Positions 54,262 through 63,219 are shown, counted from the stretch's first letter. The stretch: 64,000 nucleotides of DNA from an uncultured Lachnospiraceae bacterium (GCA_944381395.1 CALWKY010000046.1:1-64000); one strand, 5' to 3'. Numbers and translations: made by a program. Notes: a model not told the origin generated them from the letters alone.

Positions 54262-55401
54262 TCACTCCTCACTGTAACATCCAAGAAACGTCATGCTTTC
54301 CGCAGAAGCTTCCATTTCTTTGAGCAGCGTCACCACATCCTGGCGGAAAACAGTACCATCCAAGTCAAAATAGAAACGGAACTCAAAATCCTTGCCCGGC
54401 ATGGGTCTGCTTTCCAGTTTAGATAAGTTCAAACCATGGGCAGAAACTTTCCCCAGCATCTCATGCAAAGAACCGGGTCTATGGGGCAGTGTCAGCATCA
54501 GGCTGATGCGGTTTGCACCGCCATAGAAAGTCATATCCTTCGTAATGCAGATGAAGCGGGTATAGTTATTCTGATTATTCTGAATGCCTTCTTCCAGTTC
54601 TATCAGCCCATAAAGAGCAGCGCAGTCAGGAGAAGCAATCGCCGCGATATCTTTTCTGCCGCTTTCTGCCACAAATTTTGCAGCCGCAGCTGTATTGGCA
54701 TAGCTGGTTACTTTGATATTATCATGATCCTTCAGGAAATTGCTGCACTGCTGGATTGCCTGTTCATGAGAAACAATTTCTTGAATATCGCTAAATTTCG
54801 TACCGGGATTTACCAGTAAAGCGTGGTTAATATGCAGTCTGGTGCTTCTAACAATATAGAACTGATGCTCCATCATTAAATCATACACCGCAGAAACGGA
54901 ACCGGCAGAACTGTTTTCAATGGGTAAAATACCAAACTGACACAGTCCGCTTTCTACAGCCTGAAAAACACTTTCAAAATTCCGAAAATGCATAATATTG
55001 GGATAGGCAAATAATTTTTCGCAAGCCTGTTCTGCATAGGAACCTTCTATCCCCTGGCATGCCACTACAGCTTTGCTGGGAAAAACCTGCTCTGTCTGAC
55101 CAATTTTTTCTTGAATCTCTTTGGTCAGCTGGTTTTCTTGGGCTAAAATGCCAGACTGATAACTCTTACTTAAATCAAAAATGGTATCATATAAACTTTT
55201 GGTGTAAGTTTCAAAATCCTCTCCGCTGCGTTCCATGGCTTTTCGTACCACTTCCCGTTCTCTTTTTTTATCTAAAACAGGGAGATTTTTTTCCGCTTTC
55301 GCCGCGGCAACTGCCGCGCTGGCTTTCATCCGCCGTACAAATAAATCCACTAACTGCTCATCAATGGTATTGATTTCCTGTCTGACTTCTTGTAAATCCA
55401 T
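54262..55401 (-). CDS. pheA: Bifunctional chorismate mutase / prephenate dehydratase (P-protein)
   Basis: About 379 residues from the ATG at 55401 (AAGGAGGGGAAAACCT-ATG). Residues 1-85 are an AroQ-type chorismate mutase (MDLQEVRQEINTIDEQLVDLFVRRMKASAAVAAAK). From about 110 follows prephenate dehydratase (VACQGIEGSYAEQACEKLF, FQAVESGLCQFGILPIENSSAGSV, and the TRF region NNYTRFICITKD), then a C-terminal ACT domain (GSLHEMLGKVSAHGLNLSKLESRPMPGKDFEFRFYFDLDG) that senses phenylalanine. It makes phenylpyruvate. Feedback control by Phe is expected from the ESRP motif. Confidence 0.96.
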   Translation of the reverse strand: MDLQEVRQEINTIDEQLVDLFVRRMKASAAVAAAKAEKNLPVLDKKREREVVRKAMERSGEDFETYTKSLYDTIFDLSKSYQSGILAQENQLTKEIQEKIGQTEQVFPSKAVVACQGIEGSYAEQACEKLFAYPNIMHFRNFESVFQAVESGLCQFGILPIENSSAGSVSAVYDLMMEHQFYIVRSTRLHINHALLVNPGTKFSDIQEIVSHEQAIQQCSNFLKDHDNIKVTSYANTAAAAKFVAESGRKDIAAIASPDCAALYGLIELEEGIQNNQNNYTRFICITKDMTFYGGANRISLMLTLPHRPGSLHEMLGKVSAHGLNLSKLESRPMPGKDFEFRFYFDLDGTVFRQDVVTLLKEMEASAESMTFLGCYSEE

Positions 55402-55449
55402 AGGTTTTCCCCTCCTTGCCACGCGTTGCAGTGATTTACCTTCTTTAGT

Positions 55450-56544
55450 TCAAACTTTTTTATATTTCCCCGCAATACAGAGCATATCTAATACGCCAAT
55501 TGCCAAAGCTGCTTCCACCACCGGTACTGCCCGGGGTAAAATACAAGGGTCATGACGTCCATGCACACATAGTTCTGTATCTCTTTTTTCCCCAAAGATA
55601 ATACTTTCCTGAGGCTGAGAAATGGACGGTGTAGGCTTAAATGCCAATCTGGTCAGTAAAGGCATGCCGGAAGTAATTCCGCCTAAAGCCCCGCCGTGGT
55701 GATTTGTACGTGTCCGCACTTGACCAGCTTTATCATAATAATAAGGATCATTATTTTCTGATCCACGCATCTGCGCCACACCAAAGCCTGCGCCAAATTC
55801 CACGCCTTTTACCGCAGGAATGGCAAAAAGCAGCGCGCCTAAACGGCTTTCCACCCCATCAAACATAGGCTCGCCCAGCCCAGCGGGAAGCCCAATGACA
55901 GCACCTTCTACCACTCCGCCTACAGAGTCCTGTTCCATTCTCGCCTGGGCAATCACCTGCCGCATGGCTTCTCCTGCCGTTTCGGAAAGGGTAGGGAAAG
56001 GATGCGCAGCAGCCTGATGCAGCATTGTTTCAGAAAGTTCCACCTCATCAAACAGCTCGTCCTTTACCTCGCCAATGGAAGCAATATGGGCTCCTACGTG
56101 AATGCCCTGTCTTTCCAAAATCTGTAAACATACTGCGCCGGCAAAGCATAGCGGCGCCGTTAGTCTGCCGGAAAAATGCCCTCCGCCGCGATAGTCGTTG
56201 GCACCCGCATATTTCTCCCATGCGGTAAAGTCTGCGTGTCCCGGTCGGGGAATATTTCGCTCATAATCTTTGGAACGGGTATTGGTATTTTCAATGATGG
56301 CGCACAATGGAGCGCCGCAAGTCTTTCCTTCAAACAAACCGGAAAGAATTTTTGCCTGATCTCCTTCTTTTCGGGGCGTCGCATAATCCGCCCGTCCCGG
56401 TGCCCGTCTCTCTAAAAAAGCCTGCACCCGCTCCAAATCAATGGCCTCTCCCGCCGGCAGTCCATCGATCACAACGCCGATGGCTTCGGAATGGGACTGC
56501 CCAAAGATAGTTATTTGTATTTTCTCACCAAATTTAGAGGACAT
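55450..56544 (-). CDS. aroC: Chorismate synthase
   Basis: A 364-residue FMN-dependent enzyme turning EPSP into chorismate. Start MSSKFGEKIQITIFGQSHSEAIGVVIDG; RPGHADFTAWEKYAGANDYRGGGHFSGRLTAPLCFAGAV is the conserved FMN/substrate region; GGITSGMPL and the C-terminal RHDPCILPRAVPVVEA complete the family marks. Its ATG overlaps the last 11 bases of aroA. Confidence 0.96.
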   Translation of the reverse strand: MSSKFGEKIQITIFGQSHSEAIGVVIDGLPAGEAIDLERVQAFLERRAPGRADYATPRKEGDQAKILSGLFEGKTCGAPLCAIIENTNTRSKDYERNIPRPGHADFTAWEKYAGANDYRGGGHFSGRLTAPLCFAGAVCLQILERQGIHVGAHIASIGEVKDELFDEVELSETMLHQAAAHPFPTLSETAGEAMRQVIAQARMEQDSVGGVVEGAVIGLPAGLGEPMFDGVESRLGALLFAIPAVKGVEFGAGFGVAQMRGSENNDPYYYDKAGQVRTRTNHHGGALGGITSGMPLLTRLAFKPTPSISQPQESIIFGEKRDTELCVHGRHDPCILPRAVPVVEAALAIGVLDMLCIAGKYKKV

Positions 56545-57829
56545 TCGCTTCTCCTCCTAACTGACGGAACATATCAAAGAATGTGGGATAAGACTTCTCC
56601 ACTGCTTCTGCTCCGTCGATGATAATTTCCTGATGAAGTACCGCAGCAGCGATACTCATTGCCATCACAATGCGATGGTCGCCATAAGAAGACACTTCTA
56701 CTGGTCCGTTTATTTCCTGGCGTGTACCGCCATGAACCACCAGTCCGTCTTCTCTTTCTTCTACCTGCACACCCAGACGCCGCAAGCAGTCTGTCATGGC
56801 AGACAATCTATCACACTCTTTCAGGCGTAACCGTTTGCCGTTAAAAAATGTGGTCTTTCCCGGCGCTTTTGCTGCTACCACTGCCAAAATCGGCAGTAAA
56901 TCCGGCACCTGGGACACATCTAACGTTACACCCTGTAAAGTGGTCCGCCAAAAGGCAATGCCGTCAGGATTTACACCATAATATCCGCCCATGTTTTCCA
57001 AAATCTGCAAAATATGGCGGTCGCCTTGACTGGATGCCACTTCCAGACCACTGCATCCTACAATGCCGTCTCCTGCGGCACCTGCCGCCAGCCAAAATGC
57101 AGCATTAGACCAGTCACCCTCTACCGTTACTTCTCCCGGTGTATGGTAACTTTGTCTGCCGGGAATATTCCAGCCCATTATTTCTTTTTTCCCTTCGTCC
57201 ATGAGAACTTCCAACGTAATACCGAATTTTTCCAGTGTACGCATGGTCATTTCCACATAGCTTTTAGACTCCAAAGGCGTGGTTAATATGATTTCACTGT
57301 CTTCTTCTGCCAACGGCAGTGCAAAAAGCAGACCTGTAATATATTGGCTGCTGATATTGCCCGGCAGAGAAAAACTGCCGCCAGTTAATTTACCTGCCAT
57401 AGAGAGGGGTAGTTTCTCCCCCTCCACTTTGCAGCCATGGCTTTTCAATAATTCTACCAAGGTATCGATCGGTCTTTCCGGCAGTCGTCCTGAACCTACC
57501 ACCTGCGCGCCGCCGCCCAGCACTGCCGCCACCGGCAGCAGAAACCGCAGGGTAGAACCGCTTTCTTTGCAGTCCAGCAAAGGTATCGTCTTCACCTTTT
57601 TTTTATCCACAGGAAGTATAGTCATGGTATCCTCTTTGTAACTGATTTGAGCCCCCAATGCCATCAGGCAGTTTTGCGTTGCCAAAATATCCGCAGAAGT
57701 ACCACGCAGATGCAGTTTTGTTTCTCCATCTGCCAGTGACGCTGCAATCAGTAACCGATGGGCATCGGATTTAGAAGATATACCTTCTGCCATACCGTTG
57801 AGTGTGGCTGTTCCAATTTTTATTTTCAT
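56534..57829 (-). CDS. aroA: 3-phosphoshikimate 1-carboxyvinyltransferase (EPSP synthase)
   Basis: A 431-residue enzyme joining phosphoenolpyruvate to shikimate 3-phosphate. The ATG at 57829 overlaps the aroB stop (ATGA); the longer frame to 57904 lies inside aroB. SSKSDAHRLLIAASLADGE, KESGSTLRFLLPVAAVLGG, SRLPERPIDTLVELL-type and RLRLKECDRLSAMTDCLRRLGV motifs and the C-terminal SSYGDHRIVMAMSIAA are all present. It is the class of glyphosate-target enzymes; I cannot assign class I or II reliably by eye. Confidence 0.96.
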   Translation of the reverse strand: MKIKIGTATLNGMAEGISSKSDAHRLLIAASLADGETKLHLRGTSADILATQNCLMALGAQISYKEDTMTILPVDKKKVKTIPLLDCKESGSTLRFLLPVAAVLGGGAQVVGSGRLPERPIDTLVELLKSHGCKVEGEKLPLSMAGKLTGGSFSLPGNISSQYITGLLFALPLAEEDSEIILTTPLESKSYVEMTMRTLEKFGITLEVLMDEGKKEIMGWNIPGRQSYHTPGEVTVEGDWSNAAFWLAAGAAGDGIVGCSGLEVASSQGDRHILQILENMGGYYGVNPDGIAFWRTTLQGVTLDVSQVPDLLPILAVVAAKAPGKTTFFNGKRLRLKECDRLSAMTDCLRRLGVQVEEREDGLVVHGGTRQEINGPVEVSSYGDHRIVMAMSIAAAVLHQEIIIDGAEAVEKSYPTFFDMFRQLGGEANVL

Positions 57830-58896
57830 GCTGTTCCATCCTTTTCCAATGCGGGACGCACCATATTTTCCACTGCATCCAACGGTACTTTTTTCAAGAT
57901 ACATGTTCCAATTCGTTCCGGAAAAACAAAAAGAATTTCATTGCCTTTCCGTTTTTTATCAAAGCAAGCGCCTTCTGCCAGTTCCTTCGCGCTATATTGT
58001 GTGGCACAAGGCAGTCCGTTGGCTTTCAGTCCCTGACAAATGGGCGCAAATAACGCCTCTTTAGCAATGCCTTGCTGTTCCGCGATACGGCCAATGAGTG
58101 CCAGTCCTGCTGCAACGGCATGTCCATGGGAGATGGTATATCCGCTTTTCTTTTCTATAGCATGACCTAAGGTATGCCCCAGATTAAGCACCTGTCTTGC
58201 CCCTGTATCCCGTTCGTCTTCCAGTACAATATCCCGTTTCATTTTCACACAGGTTTCAATGACATCTTCCAGCTGATCCTGAAAATGTCCCGTTGCCACC
58301 AGATCAAAAAGTTCCCGGTTTCCAATGACACCATATTTCAACACTTCTGCGGTACCATCTGCAAAAGTATCCGCATCCAGCGTCTGCAAGGTATCCACAT
58401 CGCATAACACCAATTTAGGCTGGTAAAATGCACCTGCCATATTTTTTCCCGCCGCCAAATCAATAGCTGTTTTTCCGCCTACGGAAGAATCCACTGCCGC
58501 TAGGAATGTAGTGGGTACCTGTACAAAAGGAATGCCTCTCTGATAAATAGCAGCGCCAAAGCCTGCCAAATCGCCTACCACGCCACCGCCTAAGGCAACG
58601 ATAATGTCCTGTCTGGTCACGCCTTCTTCCGCTAAAAATTCCAGCAGCTGCCCCAAAGTCTGGAGGCATTTGCTGCTTTCTCCGGCAGGAAAAACAAAGG
58701 AAACAGTCTCAAAACCTGCTGCCCGCAAAGATTCCTCTATCTTTTTTTCATATAACGGCGCTACATTGCTGTCTGTTACAATAGCAGCCTTGCAGCGAGC
58801 CACCCGTTTTTTGACTTCTTCTCCCAATGTAGGCAAAATACCTCTGCCAATAAGTACATCATAAGGCTGTGCCGTTTCAATTTTTACACACTTCAT
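57826..58896 (-). CDS. aroB: 3-dehydroquinate synthase
   Basis: A 356-residue NAD- and zinc-dependent enzyme cyclising DAHP to 3-dehydroquinate. AALGGGVVGDLAGFGAAIYQRGIPFVQVPTTFLAAVDSSVGGKTAIDL (nucleotide/phosphate binding), FADGTAEVLKYGVIGN, and NLGHTLGHAIEKKSGYTISHGHAVAAGL (zinc ligands His) are present. Start after AAGGAGGAAAAGTC-ATG, 12 bases after tyrA. Confidence 0.96.
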   Translation of the reverse strand: MKCVKIETAQPYDVLIGRGILPTLGEEVKKRVARCKAAIVTDSNVAPLYEKKIEESLRAAGFETVSFVFPAGESSKCLQTLGQLLEFLAEEGVTRQDIIVALGGGVVGDLAGFGAAIYQRGIPFVQVPTTFLAAVDSSVGGKTAIDLAAGKNMAGAFYQPKLVLCDVDTLQTLDADTFADGTAEVLKYGVIGNRELFDLVATGHFQDQLEDVIETCVKMKRDIVLEDERDTGARQVLNLGHTLGHAIEKKSGYTISHGHAVAAGLALIGRIAEQQGIAKEALFAPICQGLKANGLPCATQYSAKELAEGACFDKKRKGNEILFVFPERIGTCILKKVPLDAVENMVRPALEKDGTA

Positions 58897-58908
58897 GACT
58901 TTTCCTCC

Positions 58909-59760
58909 TTATTCAAAGGATTTGATCTCGTCTACGGCAATTCTTTTTTCCTTACCGTCTTTCAAAAGCTTGCACAGCGTTTCAGCGTCCCGTTCATGAA
59001 GCGCCTTGCTGTATGCCTGCAGTCTTTCAATCAAGCCATCTACTTCCTGGCAAAGGAAATCCTGGTTATCCAAAAACAGTTCGGTCCACATCTTTTCATT
59101 CAGCTTTGCCACACGGGTCATATCATGGAAACTGCCGGCAGAAAAGCCTTTAAAGTGAGGAGATAATTCGCTTTTAATGTAAGCACTGCTGACTACATGG
59201 GCTAACTGGGAAGTGTAGGCAATCATCTGGTCATGTTCTTCTTCCGTTGCCACCTGCATCTTGGCAAAGCCCAAAGATTGGAAAAACTTGCCCAGCTCAT
59301 GCATCAGCGCAATATCCGTACCGGTGTAAGGAGTCACAATCATGGTGGCTCCGTCAAACATATCGGCTCTGGAGTAATTAAATCCGCTGCGCTCTACGCC
59401 TGCCATAGGGTGTCCGCCACAGAATGTAAATCCATGGTCTGCTGCTACCTGTTCCAATGGTCTGCAAACGGCACGCTTTACACCGCTGCAATCAATCACA
59501 ACTGCACCTTTTTTGAAACGATCTGCATATTTTTTCACATATTCTACCGTTGCTTCCGGATAAAGGGCAATGATGACCATATCACAGCCTTCCGGATCGC
59601 CGCCTTCCGGTAAAAAGTCATCTACCGCTTCCACCAATCTGGCACTGGCACGCACCACTTGGGAAATATCCCAGCCGAATACTTCATGTTCTGTTCTGTA
59701 TTTTACTGCTTTTGCCATGGAACCGCCGATCAGTCCTAAACCAACTACACCGATTTTCAT
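58909..59760 (-). CDS. tyrA: Prephenate dehydrogenase
   Basis: A 283-residue enzyme making 4-hydroxyphenylpyruvate for tyrosine. It begins with the NAD-binding MKIGVVGLGLIGGSMAKA; VIDCSGVKRAV, GGHPMAGVERSGFNYSRADMFDGATMIVTP and HDQMIAYTSQLAHVVSSAY are family motifs. It has no C-terminal ACT domain, so tyrosine feedback may act elsewhere. Start after GAAAGGAGCGGCAAAAGCA-ATG, 24 bases after aroF. Confidence 0.95.
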   Translation of the reverse strand: MKIGVVGLGLIGGSMAKAVKYRTEHEVFGWDISQVVRASARLVEAVDDFLPEGGDPEGCDMVIIALYPEATVEYVKKYADRFKKGAVVIDCSGVKRAVCRPLEQVAADHGFTFCGGHPMAGVERSGFNYSRADMFDGATMIVTPYTGTDIALMHELGKFFQSLGFAKMQVATEEEHDQMIAYTSQLAHVVSSAYIKSELSPHFKGFSAGSFHDMTRVAKLNEKMWTELFLDNQDFLCQEVDGLIERLQAYSKALHERDAETLCKLLKDGKEKRIAVDEIKSFE

Positions 59761-59784
59761 TGCTTTTGCCGCTCCTTTCTCACC

Positions 59785-60804
59785 TTAAATCTTCTCGTTG
59801 TAAGTGCAGGCGTAAGGTCTGATTTTAAATACCAGATCCGCTACTTCTGCGAACGCGGCAGGTGTCAAGGACTGCGGACCGTCGCAAAGAGCTTTTTCCG
59901 GGTTGTTGTGTACTTCAATCATCAAACCATCTGCGCCGGCTGCAGTTGCCGCCAATGCCATAGGCTTTACTAAGTAAGCATGACCGCCCGCATGGCTGGG
60001 GTCAATGACCACAGGCAGATGGGTCAATTTCTTCAGCACAGGAATGGCAGATAAATCCAGTGTGTTTCTCGTTCTGGTTTCAAAGGTGCGTATACCTCTT
60101 TCGCAAAGAATGACATTTTCATTACCACTTGCCATAATGTATTCTGCGCTCATCAGCAGCTCATCAATCGTATTGGCAAGCCCTCTCTTCAGAAGAATAG
60201 GTTTGTTAATTTTCCCCAGTTCCTTCAGCATTTCAAAGTTCTGCATGTTTCTTGCGCCTACCTGCAGTACATCTACGTGCTCAAACAGGGGCAAATGCTC
60301 CATACTCATAATTTCAGAAACAATGGGCAGCCCAGTCTGTTCCTTTGCTTCTAAGAGCAAATCAATACCCGTTGCGTGCAAACCCTGGAAAGCGTAAGGG
60401 GAAGTACGAGGCTTAAATGCACCGCCGCGCAGCAGCCCAGCACCGGATGCTTTTACGGACTGGGCAATACTGCAGATCTGTTCTTCACTTTCTACAGAGC
60501 AAGGACCTGCAATAATCTGGAAATTACCGCCGCCTATTTTTACGCCATTGATATCAATAACGGCATCTTCTTCATGGAATTTCCGGTTGGCTTTCTTAAA
60601 GGGTTCCTGAATACGTTTTACAGTCTCAACAATATCCAGAGCGTTAATCAAATCAATATCCACAGCAGAAGTATCTCCCACCAGACCGATGATGGTGTGG
60701 TTTTCACCTACGGAAACATGGGTATCAATATTTAAGCTGTGAATCCAATCTTTCAAATGTTCAATTTGTTCCGGTTTTACATTAGGCTTTAATACAACGA
60801 TCAT
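59785..60804 (-). CDS. aroF: 3-deoxy-7-phosphoheptulonate synthase (DAHP synthase, type I-beta with N-terminal regulatory domain)
   Basis: A 339-residue enzyme condensing phosphoenolpyruvate and erythrose 4-phosphate, the first step to aromatics. Residues 1-70 ([44 protein letters not shown]) form the ferredoxin-like regulatory domain of the Thermotoga-type enzymes that binds Tyr/Phe. The barrel has [68 protein letters not shown] and [10 protein letters not shown]. Start after AAGGAGGAAATCAT-ATG. First structural gene after the attenuator. Confidence 0.97.
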   Translation of the reverse strand: MIVVLKPNVKPEQIEHLKDWIHSLNIDTHVSVGENHTIIGLVGDTSAVDIDLINALDIVETVKRIQEPFKKANRKFHEEDAVIDINGVKIGGGNFQIIAGPCSVESEEQICSIAQSVKASGAGLLRGGAFKPRTSPYAFQGLHATGIDLLLEAKEQTGLPIVSEIMSMEHLPLFEHVDVLQVGARNMQNFEMLKELGKINKPILLKRGLANTIDELLMSAEYIMASGNENVILCERGIRTFETRTRNTLDLSAIPVLKKLTHLPVVIDPSHAGGHAYLVKPMALAATAAGADGLMIEVHNNPEKALCDGPQSLTPAAFAEVADLVFKIRPYACTYNEKI

Positions 60805-60869
60805 ATGATTTCCTCCTTATTTCATTCCTTGACAGATTTTATTCAAAAACGACGTTCTGGGAAAAAGAA

Positions 60870-60900
60870 AAGGCTCCGCAGTGAATTTCACTGCGAAGCC
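60870..60900 (-). terminator. Attenuator terminator of the aro operon
   Basis: GGCTCCGCAGTG and CACTGCGAAGCC (plus-strand reading, 60872-60900) form a 12-bp stem with one G-T pair and a 5-base loop; on the minus strand it is followed by TTTTCTTTTTC. It lies 66 bases before aroF and after the leader peptide, so it should end transcription unless the antiterminator forms. Confidence 0.9.
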
Positions 60901-60950
60901 CCTTACGTCTTCTTCCAAAAGATTGGCACCAAAAAGAACCGTCTCTTTTT

Positions 60951-60963
60951 CAGTAAAATTCAC
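60951..60963 (-). promoter_or_regulatory. Antiterminator arm of the aro attenuator
   Basis: On the minus strand GTGAATTTTACTG (60963-60951) pairs with CAGTGAAATTCAC (60893-60881) in the terminator through 13 pairs with one U-G. Forming it would break the terminator stem. It starts 8 bases past the leader stop codon, where a terminating ribosome would cover it. Confidence 0.8.
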
Positions 60964-60971
60964 ATGGAACA

Positions 60972-61025
60972 CTAATCAACACGGTAAAAATAAAAGTATG
61001 CAGTTGCAGCAAAATTCTGATGCAT
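60972..61025 (-). CDS. Leader peptide of the aro operon (Phe/Tyr-rich)
   Basis: A 17-codon frame, MHQNFAATAYFYFYRVD, with a strong ribosome site (AAAAGGAGATACAGCT-ATG) and a TAG stop at 60972-60974. Six of 17 residues are Phe or Tyr, with a run Y-F-Y-F-Y at codons 10-14. It lies between a good promoter and a terminator before aroF, in an operon that makes phenylalanine and tyrosine. This matches ribosome-mediated attenuation: slow translation for lack of charged tRNA-Phe/Tyr leaves the antiterminator arm free. The frame is too short for usual gene finders. Mechanism is inference from the layout. Confidence 0.85.
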   Translation of the reverse strand: MHQNFAATAYFYFYRVD

Positions 61026-61069
61026 AGCTGTATCTCCTTTTATTTTCTTCTTGGTTTTATGTTTTTCTC

Positions 61070-61098
61070 ATAGTACCATAGGAAAAGCCAGATGTAAA
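61070..61098 (-). promoter_or_regulatory. Promoter of the aro operon
   Basis: On the minus strand TTTACA (61098-61093), 17 bases, TACTAT (61075-61070), placing the transcription start about 40 bases before the leader peptide. Confidence 0.7.
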
Positions 61099-61104
61099 GA
61101 CTTT

Positions 61105-61516
61105 TTTTCAAAAAGAGAAGCATTTCCTGTCTTATGTGCAGTATTTTTTCTTTTAAAGAAACATATCATACAATTTTTGTTGATCATCCCTTAGACAGCG
61201 AAAACCGCCTTCTCCATTTTAAAACCATTGCATGGTACCCCCACCGGATCTTCCTTTCATTTTGCAACAGCGGTAAATTTACTCTCCATACTGAAAATGG
61301 CATATAGCTTCCTACCGCGCCCTCCGCCTGAAAGATATCCTATGTCTCTTGATTCATCCCAAGTTTTTCAAACAAATCATTCCGTATCATCCAAATCCAA
61401 AAGCGCCATGGCTGCAAAAGATGTCATCTCTTCTTCCATTCATTTTGTTCCATAGATCATATCTGTCTCTACTATCCCATCTTTTCGTTTCATTTCCTAT
61501 ATAAAAATTCCATTTT
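61105..61516. other. Gap with decayed-looking sequence
   Basis: About 410 bases. Minus-strand translation shows short coding-like pieces (for example FAAMALLDLDDTE and GYLSGGGRGRKLYAIF) broken by stops and frame changes, suggesting an old gene, but I cannot identify it. No RNA gene is apparent. Confidence 0.3.
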
Positions 61517-61760
61517 CTATGTTATATATAACTTCATCTTTTGTCGTTTTCTGATCCCTATCAAACAAAAGAATTCCATCGGATAAAACGGCTGTTTCTT
61601 TATTTTCCGCTTCACTCCATCCGTCCTAAATTCTAATGTGTCTGGCTGTTCCGAAGTAACAGAACTTTTCCTTTGCGCTTGACTGAGATCTGCATTTTTT
61701 CCACAACTGGAAAAAATCACGCACACCAGCACGACATACAACGAAATTGAATTTTTTACG
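61517..61760 (-). pseudogene. Possible remnant of a lipoprotein gene
   Basis: The minus-strand frame contains a hydrophobic stretch ending in a lipobox-like Cys (KNSISLYVVLVCVIFSSCGKNADLSQAQ), as in lipoprotein signal peptides, then about 60 residues (SSVTSEQPDTLEFRTDGVKRK...) without a recognised fold. No ATG/GTG/TTG with a ribosome site suits the signal peptide; the codon before KNS is GTA. Together with the broken sequence downstream this looks like a decayed gene. It could also be chance. Confidence 0.35.
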
Positions 61761-61848
61761 ATAAAAAGTAATTTTATAGAAATAAAAATGCTTATTAAAA
61801 CAATCCTTTCTATTTTTTCGTAAATTACTTTTCCTAAATTTAAAAAAG

Positions 61849-61874
61849 AAAAAGGTGGCATCACCACCTTTTTC
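61849..61874 (-). terminator. Terminator of the phage lysis cassette
   Basis: AAAAAGGTGG and CCACCTTTTT form a 10-bp stem around CATCA right after the endolysin stop at 61877, with T runs on both sides. Confidence 0.88.
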
Positions 61875-61876
61875 CT

Positions 61877-62638
61877 TTATGCTTTCTTTTTCAAAACCGC
61901 AATATTTCCTTGATGATCCACGTCATATTCCAGCGCTTCCGCTAAATCCGTAATACGGATATAGTTTTTCCCAGCAAGCAAAATACGGCTAACGGAGATT
62001 TCTTTCTGATCGATGACCAACGTACTTTTCTCTGCATTCAGTGTAGCAATATCTTTGTCATGCCCTACTTCCAGACCCATGATTTCCGCTAAATCTGAAA
62101 TACGGATATAGTTTTTGCCATCTTTTAAAATCCGCTCCACAGGCAGTTCCTGTCCTTCCACAATCATCTTGCTCTTTTCTACCACTTCATCATCTCCCTG
62201 TTGTGTAACATATGTAATGTCTTTCAAGATCAGCCAATGAGTAAATCTGGCATTTGCCACTTTGTTTCTGCGTACACCATAAGCACTGCCATCGGCTGCA
62301 ATATATTCCCCGTTTCCGGCATAAATCCCGATATGTCCTTTCTGCCAAACTGCTGCGCCAATCGGTGCCTTTGCAATGGTTGAGATCGGATGCACCGCTA
62401 CCGCCGTATTGTAATATCCCTGAGAATTTCGAATGATGCCTGTTGCCCAACTGATCAGTCCGGAACAGTCCACGCAAACTTGTCCAATTTTATTACGATC
62501 GCTGTCCCATACCATATCGCCATACATATTCTTTAAAGAGTTGTAGTCTGTTTGTGTCATTACCCGGCCTTTCATACCATAGACATAGGCTGTCCCAATT
62601 TTTTCCTCAACAAACTGTACGAATTCTGTATTATTCAT
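61877..62638 (-). CDS. Phage-type endolysin: NlpC/P60-like peptidase with two C-terminal repeats
   Basis: A 253-residue protein. Residues 5-150 are an NlpC/P60-like cysteine peptidase: FVEEKIGTAYVYGMKG, catalytic Cys58 in QVCVDCSGLISW and His102 in WQKGHIGIYAG, cutting peptidoglycan stem peptides. The C-terminal third has two copies of a roughly 40-residue motif (VERILKDGKNYIRISDLAEIMGLEVGHD and VSRILLAGKNYIRITDLAEALEYDVDHQ) like copper amine oxidase N-terminal-type stalk repeats, perhaps wall-binding. No signal peptide, fitting release through a holin. Its start overlaps the holin gene by 8 bases. Confidence 0.88.
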   Translation of the reverse strand: MNNTEFVQFVEEKIGTAYVYGMKGRVMTQTDYNSLKNMYGDMVWDSDRNKIGQVCVDCSGLISWATGIIRNSQGYYNTAVAVHPISTIAKAPIGAAVWQKGHIGIYAGNGEYIAADGSAYGVRRNKVANARFTHWLILKDITYVTQQGDDEVVEKSKMIVEGQELPVERILKDGKNYIRISDLAEIMGLEVGHDKDIATLNAEKSTLVIDQKEISVSRILLAGKNYIRITDLAEALEYDVDHQGNIAVLKKKA

Positions 62639-62942
62639 CCTGCTTCACATCCTCACTGTTCAGCAATGCTTTCACTGCACTTTCAATGAGTACTTCCAGC
62701 TTTGCGGCATCTACCGCATAGCCTTGCTGTCTTAAAAACTCCAATACATAAGCCTTCTTTTCCTGCCCCATGCCGCTGCCATAAAGCTGTTCTGCCGCAA
62801 GTACGGCAAATTCTACCCATGTTACAATTTCTTCCTGCTGTGTGGCATTGTACTTGCTTTTCATATACGGAATTAAAAATACGGTAATCAATGCTGCCGC
62901 TAATCCAATCAATGCCTCAAAAATCGGTGTCAAATCTATCAT
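62631..62942 (-). CDS. LLH family phage holin
   Basis: A 103-residue protein with one N-terminal membrane helix (IFEALIGLAAALITVFLIPYMKSKY) and a helical cytoplasmic part (EEIVTWVEFAVLAAEQLYGSGMGQEKKAYVLEFLRQQGY), the pattern of the LLH holins of phages of Firmicutes. It would form membrane lesions that let the endolysin out. It overlaps the endolysin start and overlaps the upstream gene by 4 bases. Confidence 0.85.
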   Translation of the reverse strand: MIDLTPIFEALIGLAAALITVFLIPYMKSKYNATQQEEIVTWVEFAVLAAEQLYGSGMGQEKKAYVLEFLRQQGYAVDAAKLEVLIESAVKALLNSEDVKQDE

Positions 62943-63214
62943 CCTGCATTTCCCCCTTCCGGCGGTTCATTGCGCCATTCCTGTTCTAATTTGTTTTTTT
63001 CTTCCTCCCGTGTCTCAAAAAAAGACTTCAGAAAATACCCTAACATTACCCCAATAATTGCTGTCGCGACCGTGCTGGAAAGATCTTCCGCAATTTCTTC
63101 TCTGCCTAAAAATGCCAATAGATAGGATAACTGCAAATCAAATAACGAAAGAATTAAAATCCATTTCACTGCAATTTTGGTAAAGGTCTTTTTTGTACGC
63201 CGTTTATTTGCCAT
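62939..63214 (-). CDS. Small phage membrane protein
   Basis: A 91-residue protein: a basic N-terminus (MANKRRTKKTFTK), two membrane helices (IAVKWILILSLFDLQLSYLLAFL and VATAIIGVMLGYFLKSFF) and a charged Glu/Lys tail ending PPEGGNAG. It overlaps the holin gene by 4 bases. This may be a second holin or antiholin; I do not recognise a named family. Confidence 0.7.
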   Translation of the reverse strand: MANKRRTKKTFTKIAVKWILILSLFDLQLSYLLAFLGREEIAEDLSSTVATAIIGVMLGYFLKSFFETREEEKNKLEQEWRNEPPEGGNAG

Positions 63215-63219
63215 CTATT

